From Symbiodinium natans (taxonomy: Eukaryota; Sar; Dinophyceae; Suessiales; Symbiodiniaceae), in contig CAJNDS010001671.1 in NCBI GenBank assembly GCA_905221605.1, positions 1 to 10,000 on the forward strand: 10,000 bases of DNA. Direction: 5' to 3'. Both the position numbers and the translations under genes were made by a program. The notes below the pieces were generated by a model. That model ran no database searches. It saw only the letters and a list, made by a program, of their open reading frames with translations, and had not been told where the DNA came from. Positions 1 through 6,111 of the stretch are shown here, in pieces (position 1 is the first letter of the stretch; each line of letters starts with the position of its first letter).

Positions 1-270
<270 letters not shown>

Positions 271-285
271 GAGAACACGCACACA

Positions 286-484
286 CAGCGCTGTTTGTGG
301 GCAACTAAGGCTCCAAACCCATCTGGGAGCACTTGGGATGGCAAGAGGTGGCCGGCCGTCAACAGCGGGCCTCAGCTGGCGTACGCATGTCCAAACATGT
401 GGGGCCAACACAACGGCTGCGGCTGCGCATGAGCCTCCTCCGGCAAAGACTGCGGCTGCAGCAACCGAAAGGTTGTCAAGATGA
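286..484 (+). other. GC-rich segment open in two frames; possible exon
   Basis: One frame is open from the AG at 287-288 to a TGA at 430-432 and reads in part ATKAPNPSGSTWDGKRW. A second frame starts at an ATG at 338 and runs 48 codons to a TGA at 482-484, ending with an alanine-rich stretch (HEPPPAKTAAAATERLSR). Both frames look protein-like, so openness here may come from GC content alone. A CACACAG acceptor-like sequence precedes the first frame. No protein family is recognised. Confidence 0.15.
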
Positions 485-499
485 GCTGCATTGTTGAAA

Positions 500-1105
500 C
501 CCTGGACCGTCCGCATCCCCTCTTTGGTCTCCTTTTTTGGCACGCAAAGCGGTAATTGCGCGCCGTTTTACCGAAACCCCTCGAAGGTCTCCGTTTCGAG
601 CACGCAAGCCGCCCTTGGTCCGAACTCCATCAAAAGGTCTCCGTTTTTGGTCCGCAATTCCCGCGTGCGCAAAACGGAGACCTTTGAGGTGTTTCGGATG
701 GTCCAGAGCTCAACCCCCACCCTGCCCGTCCTTGGTCCGAACCCCCTCAAAAATCTCCATTGTTTGGACTAACAATGGAGGCTTTTTGCCCGAACCCCCT
801 CAAAGGTCTCTTTTTGAACACGCAATGCCGCAATGCCTGTTTGCATATTAAAAACGGAGACCTTTGAGGGTTTGGGATGGTCCACAGCTAATCCCCCCCC
901 CACTGGCGCACCCTTGGTCCGACCCCTCCAAAGGTTTCCGTTTTTGCACGCAATTCCCGTTTGCGCCTTTGAGGGGTCTCGGGTGGTCCACAGCTAAAGC
1001 CCCCCCTTGCCCGCCCGCCTTGGTCCGAACCCCCTCAAAGGTCCCCATTTTTGGTACTTGCGTGCTAAAAACGGAGACATTTGAGGCGTTTCAACCCGGA
1101 AGTCT
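500..1105. repeat. Cluster of palindromic (foldback) dispersed repeats
   Basis: A core of the form GGTCCGAACCCCCTCAAAGG followed by TCTCCGTTTTT recurs in forward orientation near 518, 573, 616, 729, 788, 912 and 1018. It recurs inverted (AAAACGGAGACCTTTGAGG, then a GGTCC end) near 668, 850, 964 and 1066. Inverted and forward copies are separated by short C-rich spacers that begin CAGAGCT or CACAGCT, and the far sides carry GCACGCAATTCCCG-type loops. Each inverted-spacer-forward group is therefore a dyad of about 95 bp that could fold back, repeated at roughly 100-190 bp. Open frames here are mirrored on both strands as expected of a palindrome, so I call no gene. The family is not recognised by name. 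Confidence 0.85.
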
Positions 1106-1139
1106 TTGCACAGGCCCTTGCAGGACCCGCTTCCTGTAA

Positions 1140-1650
1140 GCCCAATTTTTGGTGTCTCCAAGCTGTGTGTTAGTAGGCGACACAAATAAACTCAATCATA
1201 ACAGAAGTCTCCTGCAGTGGCCTTAAAGCAATGTATTCTTTGTGGGTCTCAAGGTGTGCCGGTTCACAACTTTAGCCCCTAAGACCTGAACCCTATCAGG
1301 GGAAGTACGTGCAAACTCGCTTCTAAAAAAAGACAACCTTAAGACCACAGGGCTGCAAGACAGGGTTTAGGCTTCTGACGTTATGAAACAGCTCAGTAAT
1401 TGTAATCTCATGGCTCGAACTGTGACCAGCAGAGGCTTTTTCGTGCTGTTGTGAACAGGGGTGCCAGGCGAGCCAAAGTATGTCCTTATTGGTTGTGGAC
1501 ATTAGACCCAAACTAGGCACCATTGTTTCCAACTTCATCAACGCTAAATTAACAGCCCAAAATAAACATTAGGGCCTCTCACATCTCATTGGCACCTCCA
1601 GGTTCCTCGGATTGGGGCTCAGGACTGAGCCGGCATTCAGCGCTTGGTAC
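1140..1650. other. Mostly unique sequence without telomere-like arrays
   Basis: This stretch of about 510 bp contains only one isolated telomere-like fragment (GGGTTTAGG near 1365) and has a more balanced base composition than its surroundings. Apart from the minus-strand open frame at 1323-1538 I see no recognisable feature. Confidence 0.5.
1323..1538 (-). CDS. Unrecognised 71-codon open frame
   Basis: On the minus strand an ATG at 1538 opens a frame of 71 codons ending in TAG. Upstream the frame stays open for ten more codons to a TAA, and a TTG directly precedes the ATG. The product is mixed in composition rather than repetitive, begins MKLETMVPSLGLMSTTNKD, and contains the stretch WLAWHPCSQQHEKASAGHSS. 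There is no transmembrane segment, signal peptide or motif I can name. It lies in one of the few stretches free of telomere-like repeat, which argues mildly for a real exon or a decayed gene fragment. A chance open frame of this length is quite possible. Confidence 0.2.
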   Translation of the reverse strand: MKLETMVPSLGLMSTTNKDILWLAWHPCSQQHEKASAGHSSSHEITITELFHNVRSLNPVLQPCGLKVVFF

Positions 1651-1726
1651 GCTAAACCCCAAACCCCCTAAACATATAAAGTGCACCCTTTATTTATGGT
1701 CACCCCAAACCCTAAACCCTAACTCC
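1651..1726 (-). repeat. Degenerate CCCTAAA blocks
   Basis: Two short runs of CCCTAAA/CCCCAAA (1651-1673 and 1703-1722) flank an AT-rich 25-bp stretch. They mark the start of the interstitial telomere-like mosaic. Confidence 0.85.
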
Positions 1727-1734
1727 TAATCTGA

Positions 1735-1830
1735 TCTTTTGAGGCGTTGGCTCGTGCGGGACTGCCCGGCGCTCCCTGGCGAGCCGGCTGCATGGGGAGT
1801 TGGAATTCCGGATATGGGGCTGAGGGCTAG
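1735..1830 (+). other. Open segment between telomere-like blocks (31 codons)
   Basis: The frame is bounded by TGA (1732-1734) and TAG (1828-1830) and reads SFEALARAGLPGAPWRAGC at its start. The +2-shifted frame is also nearly open, so coding status is doubtful. No ATG stands at the start, so if real it would be an internal exon. Confidence 0.12.
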
Positions 1831-1860
1831 TGATGTTCAGGCTTTGGGGATAGGCTTATA

Positions 1861-1892
1861 TAGGGTTTAGGATTGGGGTGAGGGTTTAGGGT
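1861..1892 (+). repeat. Degenerate TTTAGGG block
   Basis: Four diverged TTTAGGG-like units (TTTAGGA, TTGGGGTG and similar) lie here. Confidence 0.8.
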
Positions 1893-2017
1893 CTGCGGCA
1901 AGGGTGGATTTATAGGTGAGAAATCACGGTGGGGGGATCCTTGCTAGCTCCTAATTCTGCGGGATTCGATTGCACAGGTTGCATATACAGAGGCCCTGCA
2001 GAGCAAGCGTCATGCCC

Positions 2018-2067
2018 TTTTGGGGTTTTGGGTTTGGGGTTTGGGGTTTAGGGTTTAGGGTTTAGGG
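2018..2067 (+). repeat. TTTAGGG block with TTTGGGG variants
   Basis: TTTGGGG and TTTTGGG variants lead into perfect TTTAGGG units. A CCCTAAA block starts 23 bp downstream (2091), so the two can pair as a hairpin with arms TTTAGGGTTTAGGG and CCCTAAACCCTAAA. Confidence 0.95.
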
Positions 2068-2090
2068 AGGGGGGTGGTAATATACTAGAC

Positions 2091-2108
2091 TAACCCTAAA
2101 CCCTAAAC
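2091..2108 (-). repeat. Short CCCTAAA block
   Basis: Two and a half CCCTAAA units face the TTTAGGG block that ends at 2067. Confidence 0.9.
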
Positions 2109-2167
2109 AGCTGTCACCTGCGCGGACACGATGACTGTTGGCTCCTAAAGTTGATTGAAGGTTGGGA

Positions 2168-2219
2168 CGAAGCCCGAAGCCCGAAGCCTGAAAACCTAAA
2201 CCCTAAACCCTAAAACCCT
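2168..2219 (-). repeat. CGAAGCC triplication next to a CCCTAAA block
   Basis: Bases 2168-2188 are three exact tandem copies of the 7-mer CGAAGCC. Bases 2192-2219 are CCCTAAA units. The shared 7-bp period suggests the first array may be a highly diverged and re-amplified telomeric unit. Confidence 0.85.
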
Positions 2220-2348
2220 CAGCTGCAGAGCTCAGGCTACTTCAACCTCTTCAATGAGGCCCAAGAGGGCGGTTGGAATATGTTGGAATCCAAACGTCGC
2301 ACATTGGCACATCCTGGCGGGAAGGAGAACAGAGTCGCTGAGCCCTAA
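2214..2348 (+). other. Exon-like open segment (about 44 codons)
   Basis: The frame is open between TAA (2211-2213) and TAA (2346-2348), both stops lying in telomere-like sequence. The product contains GYFNLFNEAQEGGWNMLE and is balanced in composition, with codons mostly ending in G or C. An AG at 2233-2234 preceded by CTGCAGAGCT could be a 3' splice site. It is one of the most protein-like unique segments in the mosaic. No homologue is recognised. Confidence 0.22.
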
Positions 2349-2387
2349 ATACTTACTATGTTTGTCTCCTCTTCTGCCCCATGAAGA

Positions 2388-2402
2388 CCCTAAACCCTAA
2401 AC
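2388..2402 (-). repeat. Short CCCTAAA block
   Basis: Two CCCTAAA units directly abut the foldback element that starts at 2402. Confidence 0.9.
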
Positions 2403-2496
2403 TACTCATTAACCAAGATTAACTGTAACTGTACTTATAGCCAAATTAGGGCACCTAATGGGCTTATAGGTACAGTTATAATTGGTTAAGAAGTAC
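2402..2496. mobile_element. Small hairpin (foldback/MITE-like) element
   Basis: The left arm 2402-2450 and the right arm 2454-2496 are imperfect reverse complements. TTAACCAA at 2409 pairs with TTGGTTAA at 2482, AACTGTAC and CTTATA-type stretches pair further in, and ATTAGG (2445-2450) pairs with CCTAAT (2454-2459) around a 3-base GCA loop. The left arm carries an extra ACTGTA duplication. The element is AT-rich in GC-rich surroundings and has no coding capacity. No target duplication is obvious. It could be a MITE or a decayed foldback. Confidence 0.6.
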
Positions 2497-2497
2497 C

Positions 2498-2635
2498 ATG
2501 AACCTCCAAGTAATCCTCAACACTCTGGACTGGGAGGCCTTGCCAGCCCGCGCGTTGGCCGCCACTGCGCAGGCCAGAAGGGCTGGCCACAGTATTCTCC
2601 CTGCCAAGCTCTCAGCCCTAAACCCGAAACCCTAA
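2498..2635 (+). CDS. Unrecognised 45-codon open frame
   Basis: An ATG at 2498, in a favourable context (ACC-ATG-A), opens 45 codons to a TAA inside a CCCTAAA array. The product begins MNLQVILNTLDWEALPARAL and continues alanine- and arginine-rich, with the last five residues encoded by telomere-like sequence. It starts directly after the hairpin element at 2402-2496. It could be a first exon, a gene fragment or a chance frame. Confidence 0.2.
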   Translation: MNLQVILNTLDWEALPARALAATAQARRAGHSILPAKLSALNPKP

Positions 2636-2731
2636 ACCCTAAACCCTAAAACCCTAAAACCCTAAAACCCTAAAACCCTAAAACCCTAAACCCTACAAAA
2701 GACAACCCTAGGCCCTAAACCCTACAACCCT
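2616..2731 (-). repeat. CCCTAAA array with five CCCTAAAA units
   Basis: CCCTAAA and CCCGAAA units are followed by five exact 8-bp CCCTAAAA units (2644-2683), then CCCTAAA again and a diverged tail. TTTTAGGG is the telomere repeat of some green algae such as Chlamydomonas. Here it sits inside a 7-bp array, so slippage followed by local amplification is likelier than a different telomerase. Confidence 0.97.
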
Positions 2732-2873
2732 GAGCACAAGGGCTTTGTGGAGTTGTGCATGTTGGGTGGCTGCTCTTTTGGATAGTTATAAGGTGTGTTC
2801 ATAATTTGTCAACTTTAGGTCTTCGGGTTTGGTTACAGGTGCCTTAACTCGGACTACACCGTGACTATATCCA

Positions 2874-3104
2874 ATGTCACCTTACAAGGCCCTCCTTATA
2901 ATTGCCCATGATTCTTCAGGTATTTGTCTCGGGCTTTGGGCGAATGTGGGCTCTAGGACCCTCATTTGTGCCCTTTTGTTTTTGCTTTTTCCAGGTAGTT
3001 TCCCTACAGCCCTCAACCCTAAGCCCATGAGACAAGGAAAGTGCCCCTTTTGGCTCCTAGGCGATATGAAGTTTCAGGTCACGGCTGCAGTGTTACGCAT
3101 TTAG
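2874..3104 (+). CDS. Small open frame containing a candidate 75-bp intron
   Basis: An ATG at 2874 opens 76 codons to a TAG at the border of a TTTAGGG array. Unspliced, the middle is hydrophobic (ICLGLWANVGSRTLICALLF), which is also what a translated pyrimidine-rich intron would look like. Bases 2920-2994 run from GTATTTG to TTTTTCCAG after a strong T/C tract and are 75 bp long, so removal keeps the frame. The spliced product would be 51 residues, contain KCPFWLLGDMKFQVTAAVLR and end at the same TAG. An upstream exon is possible. No family is recognised. Confidence 0.25.
   Translation: MSPYKALLIIAHDSSGICLGLWANVGSRTLICALLFLLFPGSFPTALNPKPMRQGKCPFWLLGDMKFQVTAAVLRI
2920..2994 (+). other. Candidate spliceosomal intron with direct-repeat borders
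   Basis: The 5' junction reads TTCAG|GTATTT and the 3' junction TTCCAG|GTAGTT, so CAGGTA spans both borders. The last 30 bases are a nearly unbroken pyrimidine tract with scattered G. Short direct repeats at intron borders are known for dinoflagellate introns and introner-type insertions. The call rests on sequence alone, without transcript evidence. Confidence 0.35.
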
Positions 3105-3198
3105 GGTTTAGGGTTTAGGGCTTAGGGCTTAGGGCTTAGGGCTTAGGGCTTAGGGCTTAGGGCTCAGGCTTTAGTTAGGGCTTAGGGCTCAGGCTTTA
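3100..3198 (+). repeat. TTTAGGG array converting to CTTAGGG, with a 25-bp duplication
   Basis: Three TTTAGGG units give way to six exact CTTAGGG units (3121-3162). The end motif CTTAGGGCTCAGGCTTTA occurs at 3156-3173 and again at 3181-3198. A single variant unit has evidently been amplified in tandem. Confidence 0.97.
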
Positions 3199-3281
3199 TT
3201 TCTGCGACCGAAAAGAAGCCAAAGTTGAAGTCCTTAGAGCCCCACGCAGGCCCACACACCTGAAAAGTTCATACCAAGATC

Positions 3282-3341
3282 AACCCTAACCCCTCAAAGC
3301 CCTAAGCCCTAAACCCTAAACCCTAAACCCTAAACCCTAAA
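3282..3341 (-). repeat. CCCTAAA array
   Basis: Diverged units are followed by about five perfect CCCTAAA units ending at 3341. Confidence 0.95.
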
Positions 3342-3450
3342 GATCCCGATAAGACAACCCGAGGTGCGTTCCTTCTCCTAGGAGTCTAGGAGTCCCTCAA
3401 ATCCCCCAAACTCTAAAACCCTATAAAGCCCTGAAATCCTAAGCTTCGAG

Positions 3451-3530
3451 CCCTAGGGTTTAGGGTTTTGAGGGTTTAGGGTTTAAGGTTTAGGGTTTAG
3501 GGTTTAGGGTTTAGGGTTTAGGGTTTAGGG
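3451..3530 (+). repeat. TTTAGGG array
   Basis: A CCCTAGGG orientation switch at 3451 leads into about ten TTTAGGG units with minor variants. Confidence 0.97.
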
Positions 3531-3641
3531 ACCAAAACCTCCGGCAAGGGAACCGCGGAGCTCCGCGAGTTTCGGCCGAGCGCGCACTGTCAACTCTGGC
3601 GCCTCACGGCGGAAGGACAGTTTAAAGGTTTGAGAGTTTAG
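3531..3641 (+). other. Exon-like open segment with a perfect palindrome
   Basis: Directly after the telomere-like array a frame stays open for 36 codons to a TAG. It reads TKTSGKGTAELREFRPSAHC and continues QLWRLTAEGQ before telomere-like sequence. CGCGGAG/CTCCGCG at 3554-3567 is a perfect 14-bp palindrome. AACCGCGGAGCT (3551-3562) recurs at 5024-5035 beside another telomere-like array. The start would use the TTTAG|GG of the array as acceptor if it were an exon. Confidence 0.22.
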
Positions 3642-3645
3642 GTTC

Positions 3646-3752
3646 ACCCTAAACCCTAAACCCTAAACCCTGAACCTCAAGCCCTAAACCCTAAACCCTA
3701 CAGTAACCCTAAACCCCTAACACCTCCCAAACCTCCTGAACCTCCTAAACCC
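3646..3752 (-). repeat. CCCTAAA array with ACCTCC-rich tail
   Basis: CCCTAAA units with TGAACCTCAAG interruptions grade into a tandem of ACCTCC-containing units (3722-3747). Confidence 0.93.
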
Positions 3753-3754
3753 AC

Positions 3755-4084
3755 ATGGGGGCTTCCGAAAATAGGGGTACCTCTGTTGGGGTCCCTTTAA
3801 GGGGAGTGGAAAAGCTAAGGTTGCGCTGCAGGGGGCTCTTCACACCTTGCTACGTCAGGGGTGTCCCCTGCGAGTGCGGGACGCTCCTTCGGGAGGAGGT
3901 CGCCGGCGAACTCGCCCAGGCGGTGGCGACAGAGGTGGCAGTGGAGATCCCAGCGTAGCTCCGATCAGCCGGGACAACCTGCGGGAGACGATGTCGCATG
4001 ATGCGAAATGGCATGGCGCAGCGCGAAACTGGCAATCCTCAGCCGAGCTTGCATTATAAGAACGTGTTGGAGGTTTTGGGTTAG
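3755..4084 (+). pseudogene. Open frame interrupted by one in-frame TAG
   Basis: An ATG at 3755 opens 67 codons to a TAG at 3956-3958, and the same frame then continues for 41 further codons to a TAG at 4082-4084. The first part ends with an acidic, alanine- and valine-rich stretch (REEVAGELAQAVATEVAVE). The second contains RMMRNGMAQRETGNPQPSL. An overlapping frame also reads plausibly after the TAG (SRDNLRETMSHDAKWHG), so a frameshift rather than a stop mutation is an alternative. An in-frame TAA lies just upstream of the ATG. This is the longest unique segment inside the mosaic (about 330 bp), which is the main reason to suspect a decayed gene or exon. No family is recognised. Confidence 0.22.
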
Positions 4085-4182
4085 GGTACTTTAGTGACAT
4101 CGTCGTGCCTGAGGTGTGCTTCATCACTAAGCAATCACTTCTTCGTCTATCTTCGTTGAGAATCCCGTTGAAGGGAAGCTGA
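4084..4182 (+). other. Open segment (32 codons)
   Basis: The frame begins in a GGTTAGGGTAC telomere-like remnant and ends at TGA (4180-4182). It reads GYFSDIVVPEVCFITKQSLL. It directly follows the previous candidate in a different frame, so the two could be parts of one decayed gene. Confidence 0.17.
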
Positions 4183-4236
4183 AATAAGCCCTACCTATTT
4201 TGCATCCTCCTTGGTGGGCTTTCAAGCCCTATGTCA

Positions 4237-4303
4237 AATCCTAAACCCCAGTAAACCCGGAACCAATAAACTAAACCCCCTTAACCCCCCCCCCCCCCCC
4301 CCC
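4237..4303 (-). repeat. Decayed CCCTAAA block ending in a 19-base C run
   Basis: Very diverged units end in an uninterrupted C19 run (4285-4303). Length of such runs is unreliable in assemblies. Confidence 0.85.
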
Positions 4304-4362
4304 GAAAGCCGATACCCCCGGACACTGAGCTGGCGAAGTTTGGGGGTCGAGGGCTTATGGGG

Positions 4363-4392
4363 CATGTCGGGTTTTTAGGGTTCAGGGCTTAA
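4363..4392 (+). repeat. Short degenerate TTTAGGG block
   Basis: Units such as TTTTAGGG and TTCAGGG are visible. Confidence 0.75.
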
Positions 4393-4455
4393 AGCCACAG
4401 ATCGAAACTAGTGGAACGGAACTGCATCACAAAACCCTGCACCCTAAGCTTTGCA

Positions 4456-4530
4456 ACCCCAAACCCCAAACCTTAACCCTAAACCCTAAACCCTAAACCC
4501 TAAACCCTAAACCCTAAACCCTAAACCCTA
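4456..4530 (-). repeat. CCCTAAA array with seven perfect units
   Basis: CCCCAAA units precede seven exact CCCTAAA units (4477-4525), among the longest perfect runs in the window. This indicates either a young insertion or recent homogenisation. Confidence 0.98.
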
Positions 4531-4627
4531 GCTTGACCTTGCAGGACAGCTCGTCTCCAAGCTTCGTGCACCTTAGCGAGGGGTTGTTCCAGGGCGCTCA
4601 AGGGATGTGTTCGGGTTGCGAGTTTAT

Positions 4628-4828
4628 TTGGGGTTTAGGGTTTAGGTTTGGGGTTTAGGGTTTAGGGTTTTGGGTTTTGGGTTTAAGGTTTAGGGTTGCG
4701 AGTTTAGGGTTTAGGGTTGCGAGTTTAGGGTTTAAGGGCTTCAGGGTTTCGGGCTTATGGGGTTAAAACGTGGTTATGGTTTGGGTTTTAGGCTTTGGGG
4801 TTTAGAGCTTAGGATTTAGGTTGGGGGG
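4628..4828 (+). repeat. Long diverged TTTAGGG array with GTTGCGAG-bearing units
   Basis: Among TTTAGGG units, GTTGCGAGTTTAGGGTTTA starts at 4695 and recurs 21 bp later at 4716. A related GTTGCGAGTTTA lies at 4615 in the unique sequence just before the array. A mutated three-unit block has therefore been duplicated. Confidence 0.95.
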
Positions 4829-4960
4829 TTTCTGCGTTGTTTGGTACAACCCCTGGTTTCCCCTGAAGCCGAGGGTTTTCGGGCCGGTGTTAAATCCACT
4901 GCAGCCCTGCGGCACTGGGGATTTGGGGGCAGTTTGAGGTTTAGGGCCTAAGGTACCACT
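4829..4960. other. Unique segment open on both strands
   Basis: The plus strand is open to a TGA near 4937, and the minus strand has a frame of about 60 codons over the same bases (4802-4984), containing CSGFNTGPKTLGFRGNQGLY. Open frames on both strands suggest composition rather than a gene. Confidence 0.3.
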
Positions 4961-4963
4961 GTA

Positions 4964-5027
4964 CCCTAAACCCTCAACCCTCAACCCTCAACCCTAAACC
5001 CTAACCCTAAACCCTAAACCCTAAACC
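4964..5027 (-). repeat. CCCTAAA array with CCCTCAA triplet
   Basis: Three CCCTCAA units lie among CCCTAAA and one CCCTAA unit. A GGTAC-CACT-GTACC dyad borders the array at 4952. Confidence 0.96.
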
Positions 5028-5139
5028 GCGGAGCTTAGGGACTGAGCTTTGCAGTGGTGGGCCTATGGTGCCGTGGCCATCTGTGGCCGCTTAGAAGCCC
5101 GATAAAGCCCTAAAGCCTAGTCAGCCCCCAAAACTCTTT

Positions 5140-5293
5140 AAACCCTAAACCCTAAACCCTAAACCCTAAACACTTACCCCCGAAACCCTAAACCCCAAAC
5201 CCTAAGCCCCAAACCCTAAACCCTAAACCCTAAACCCTAAACCCTAAACCCCAAGCCGCAAACCCCAAACCCTGAACCCTAAACCCTAAACCC
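5140..5293 (-). repeat. Long CCCTAAA array
   Basis: About 20 units, mostly CCCTAAA with CCCCAAA, CCCCAAG and CCCTGAA variants, are interrupted by CACTTACCCCCG near 5172. Confidence 0.98.
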
Positions 5294-5411
5294 GAGCTCA
5301 AGGCATTTAAGGTTTGGGGGATACTTAGGGCTTAGCGTACTTAAGCCCCAAGCCCCGAATCCGAAGCCTTCCTTGAAGATTCAAAACCCTGAACTCCCCA
5401 AACCTCAAAAT
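5294..5411. other. Highly decayed telomere-like sequence, mixed orientation
   Basis: Fragments such as TTAGGGCTTAG (plus) and AAGCCCCAAGCCCCGAA (minus) lie side by side. Nothing else is visible. Confidence 0.5.
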
Positions 5412-5512
5412 CCAAACCCTGGGGTTTGGGTTCAGGGGTTCAGGGGTTCAGGAGTTCAGGAGTTCAGGGATTCAAGGTTTAGGGTTTAGGGCTTAGGGCT
5501 TAGGGTTTAGGA
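5412..5512 (+). repeat. Orientation switch, TTCAGGRG octamers and TTTAGGG array
   Basis: CCAAACCC (5412-5419) and GGGTTTGG (5422-5429) are perfect reverse complements 2 bp apart and mark the switch from CCCTAAA to TTTAGGG orientation. Five 8-bp units TTCAGGGG/TTCAGGAG follow (5431-5470), then TTTAGGG and CTTAGGG units. Confidence 0.93.
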
Positions 5513-5516
5513 GCCC

Positions 5517-5594
5517 ATGATCCCAAACGTAGTGCAGCAGCCCAGGAAACGCAGCCACGAGGAGCCTCCTGGGTGGTTCTTGCCCACACCCTGA
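5517..5594 (+). other. Short ATG-initiated open frame (25 codons)
   Basis: An ATG at 5517 follows a TTTAGGAGCCC border and opens a frame reading MIPNVVQQPRKRSHEEPPGW before TGA. It fills most of the unique segment between two TTTAGGG arrays. It is too short to call a gene. Confidence 0.14.
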
Positions 5595-5619
5595 TATGAA
5601 TCGTCCCATAGAGTTGACG

Positions 5620-5682
5620 GTTTCGGGTTTAGGGTTCAGGGTTTAGGGTTTAGGATTTAGGGTTTAAGGTTCAGGGTTTGGG
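5620..5682 (+). repeat. Degenerate TTTAGGG array
   Basis: TTTAGGG, TTCAGGG, TTTAGGA and TTTAAGG units occur. The 23 bases at 5649-5671 recur exactly at 6149-6171. Confidence 0.95.
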
Positions 5683-5706
5683 CTTCCCTGAGCCCTGAAG
5701 CCTAGT

Positions 5707-5814
5707 AACCTGGCCGGGTCGCCAAAAACTGGCAGCTTTCCCGTCGCCACACCTGAAGGCCCTACGCCGTGCAGTACAGGATCCCAAAGCAAGTACTTTG
5801 TATTTCTACGGTAA
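5707..5814 (+). other. Exon-like open segment with possible splice borders
   Basis: After GAAGCCTAG the frame opens and runs 35 codons to TAA (5812-5814). It contains NLAGSPKTGSFPVATPEGPT and ends KYFVFLR. CTACG|GTAATG at 5810 would serve as a 5' splice site, and CCTAG at 5701-5705 as a 3' splice site. No homologue is recognised. Confidence 0.2.
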
Positions 5815-5855
5815 TGATCCCCAAAACCCTATTGTAATCATTGAGGCCCCTATAG
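5810..5855. repeat. Short dispersed repeat, copy A
   Basis: GGTAATGATCCCCAAAACCC and the 25 following bases resemble 9922-9955 (sharing CCCCAAAACCCT exactly) and 9973-10000. The three copies diverge but keep the order telomere-like piece, AT-rich core, GGCC or GCCCCT end. Confidence 0.4.
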
Positions 5856-5870
5856 TATCAACTTTCTCCC

Positions 5871-5921
5871 CCCTCCCCCAAAAGACTAAAACCGTCGCTG
5901 CCTACCCTTTTTGGGGGAGGG
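5871..5921. other. Perfect 13-bp inverted repeat
   Basis: CCCTCCCCCAAAA at 5871-5883 pairs exactly with TTTTGGGGGAGGG at 5909-5921 across a 25-bp loop. Weaker pairing continues outward (CTTTC with GAAAG). It may be a structural hairpin or a terminator-like fold; no mobile-element features accompany it. Confidence 0.8.
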
Positions 5922-5944
5922 GAAAGGCGGGAGTGAGTTTTGCG

Positions 5945-6010
5945 ATTTAGGGGTTTAGGGTTTAGGGTGTAGGGGTCTAAGGGTCTAAGGGGTTTAGGGT
6001 TTAGGGTTTC
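5945..6010 (+). repeat. Degenerate TTTAGGG array with GGGTCTAA units
   Basis: TTTAGGG units alternate with two GGGTCTAA 8-mers. Confidence 0.93.
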
Positions 6011-6111
6011 CCTTTTCCAACAAAGTCATCAGGGCTGGCCGTCCGCCGCGACCTGCAGGGCTCCAGCTTGACAGTCGAACGGAGCCCCCGGCAGACTTCT
6101 TTAAGGTTTAG
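6010..6111 (+). other. Exon-like open segment (33 codons)
   Basis: From the array border to a TAG at 6109 the frame is open and reads FSNKVIRAGRPPRPAGLQLD, continuing SRTEPPADFFKV. The TTTCCCTTTTCCAACAAAG before it resembles a pyrimidine tract with AG. An alternative frame is open for only 20 codons. Confidence 0.2.

Noticed and set aside
491-1185. Overlapping open frames of 60-104 codons on both strands
   Set aside because: They lie inside the palindromic repeat cluster and mirror each other in sequence, as expected of translated inverted repeats, with no independent coding sign.
3850-4127. Minus-strand frames of 61 and 90 codons
   Set aside because: They overlap the better plus-strand candidate in GC-rich DNA and show no coding advantage.
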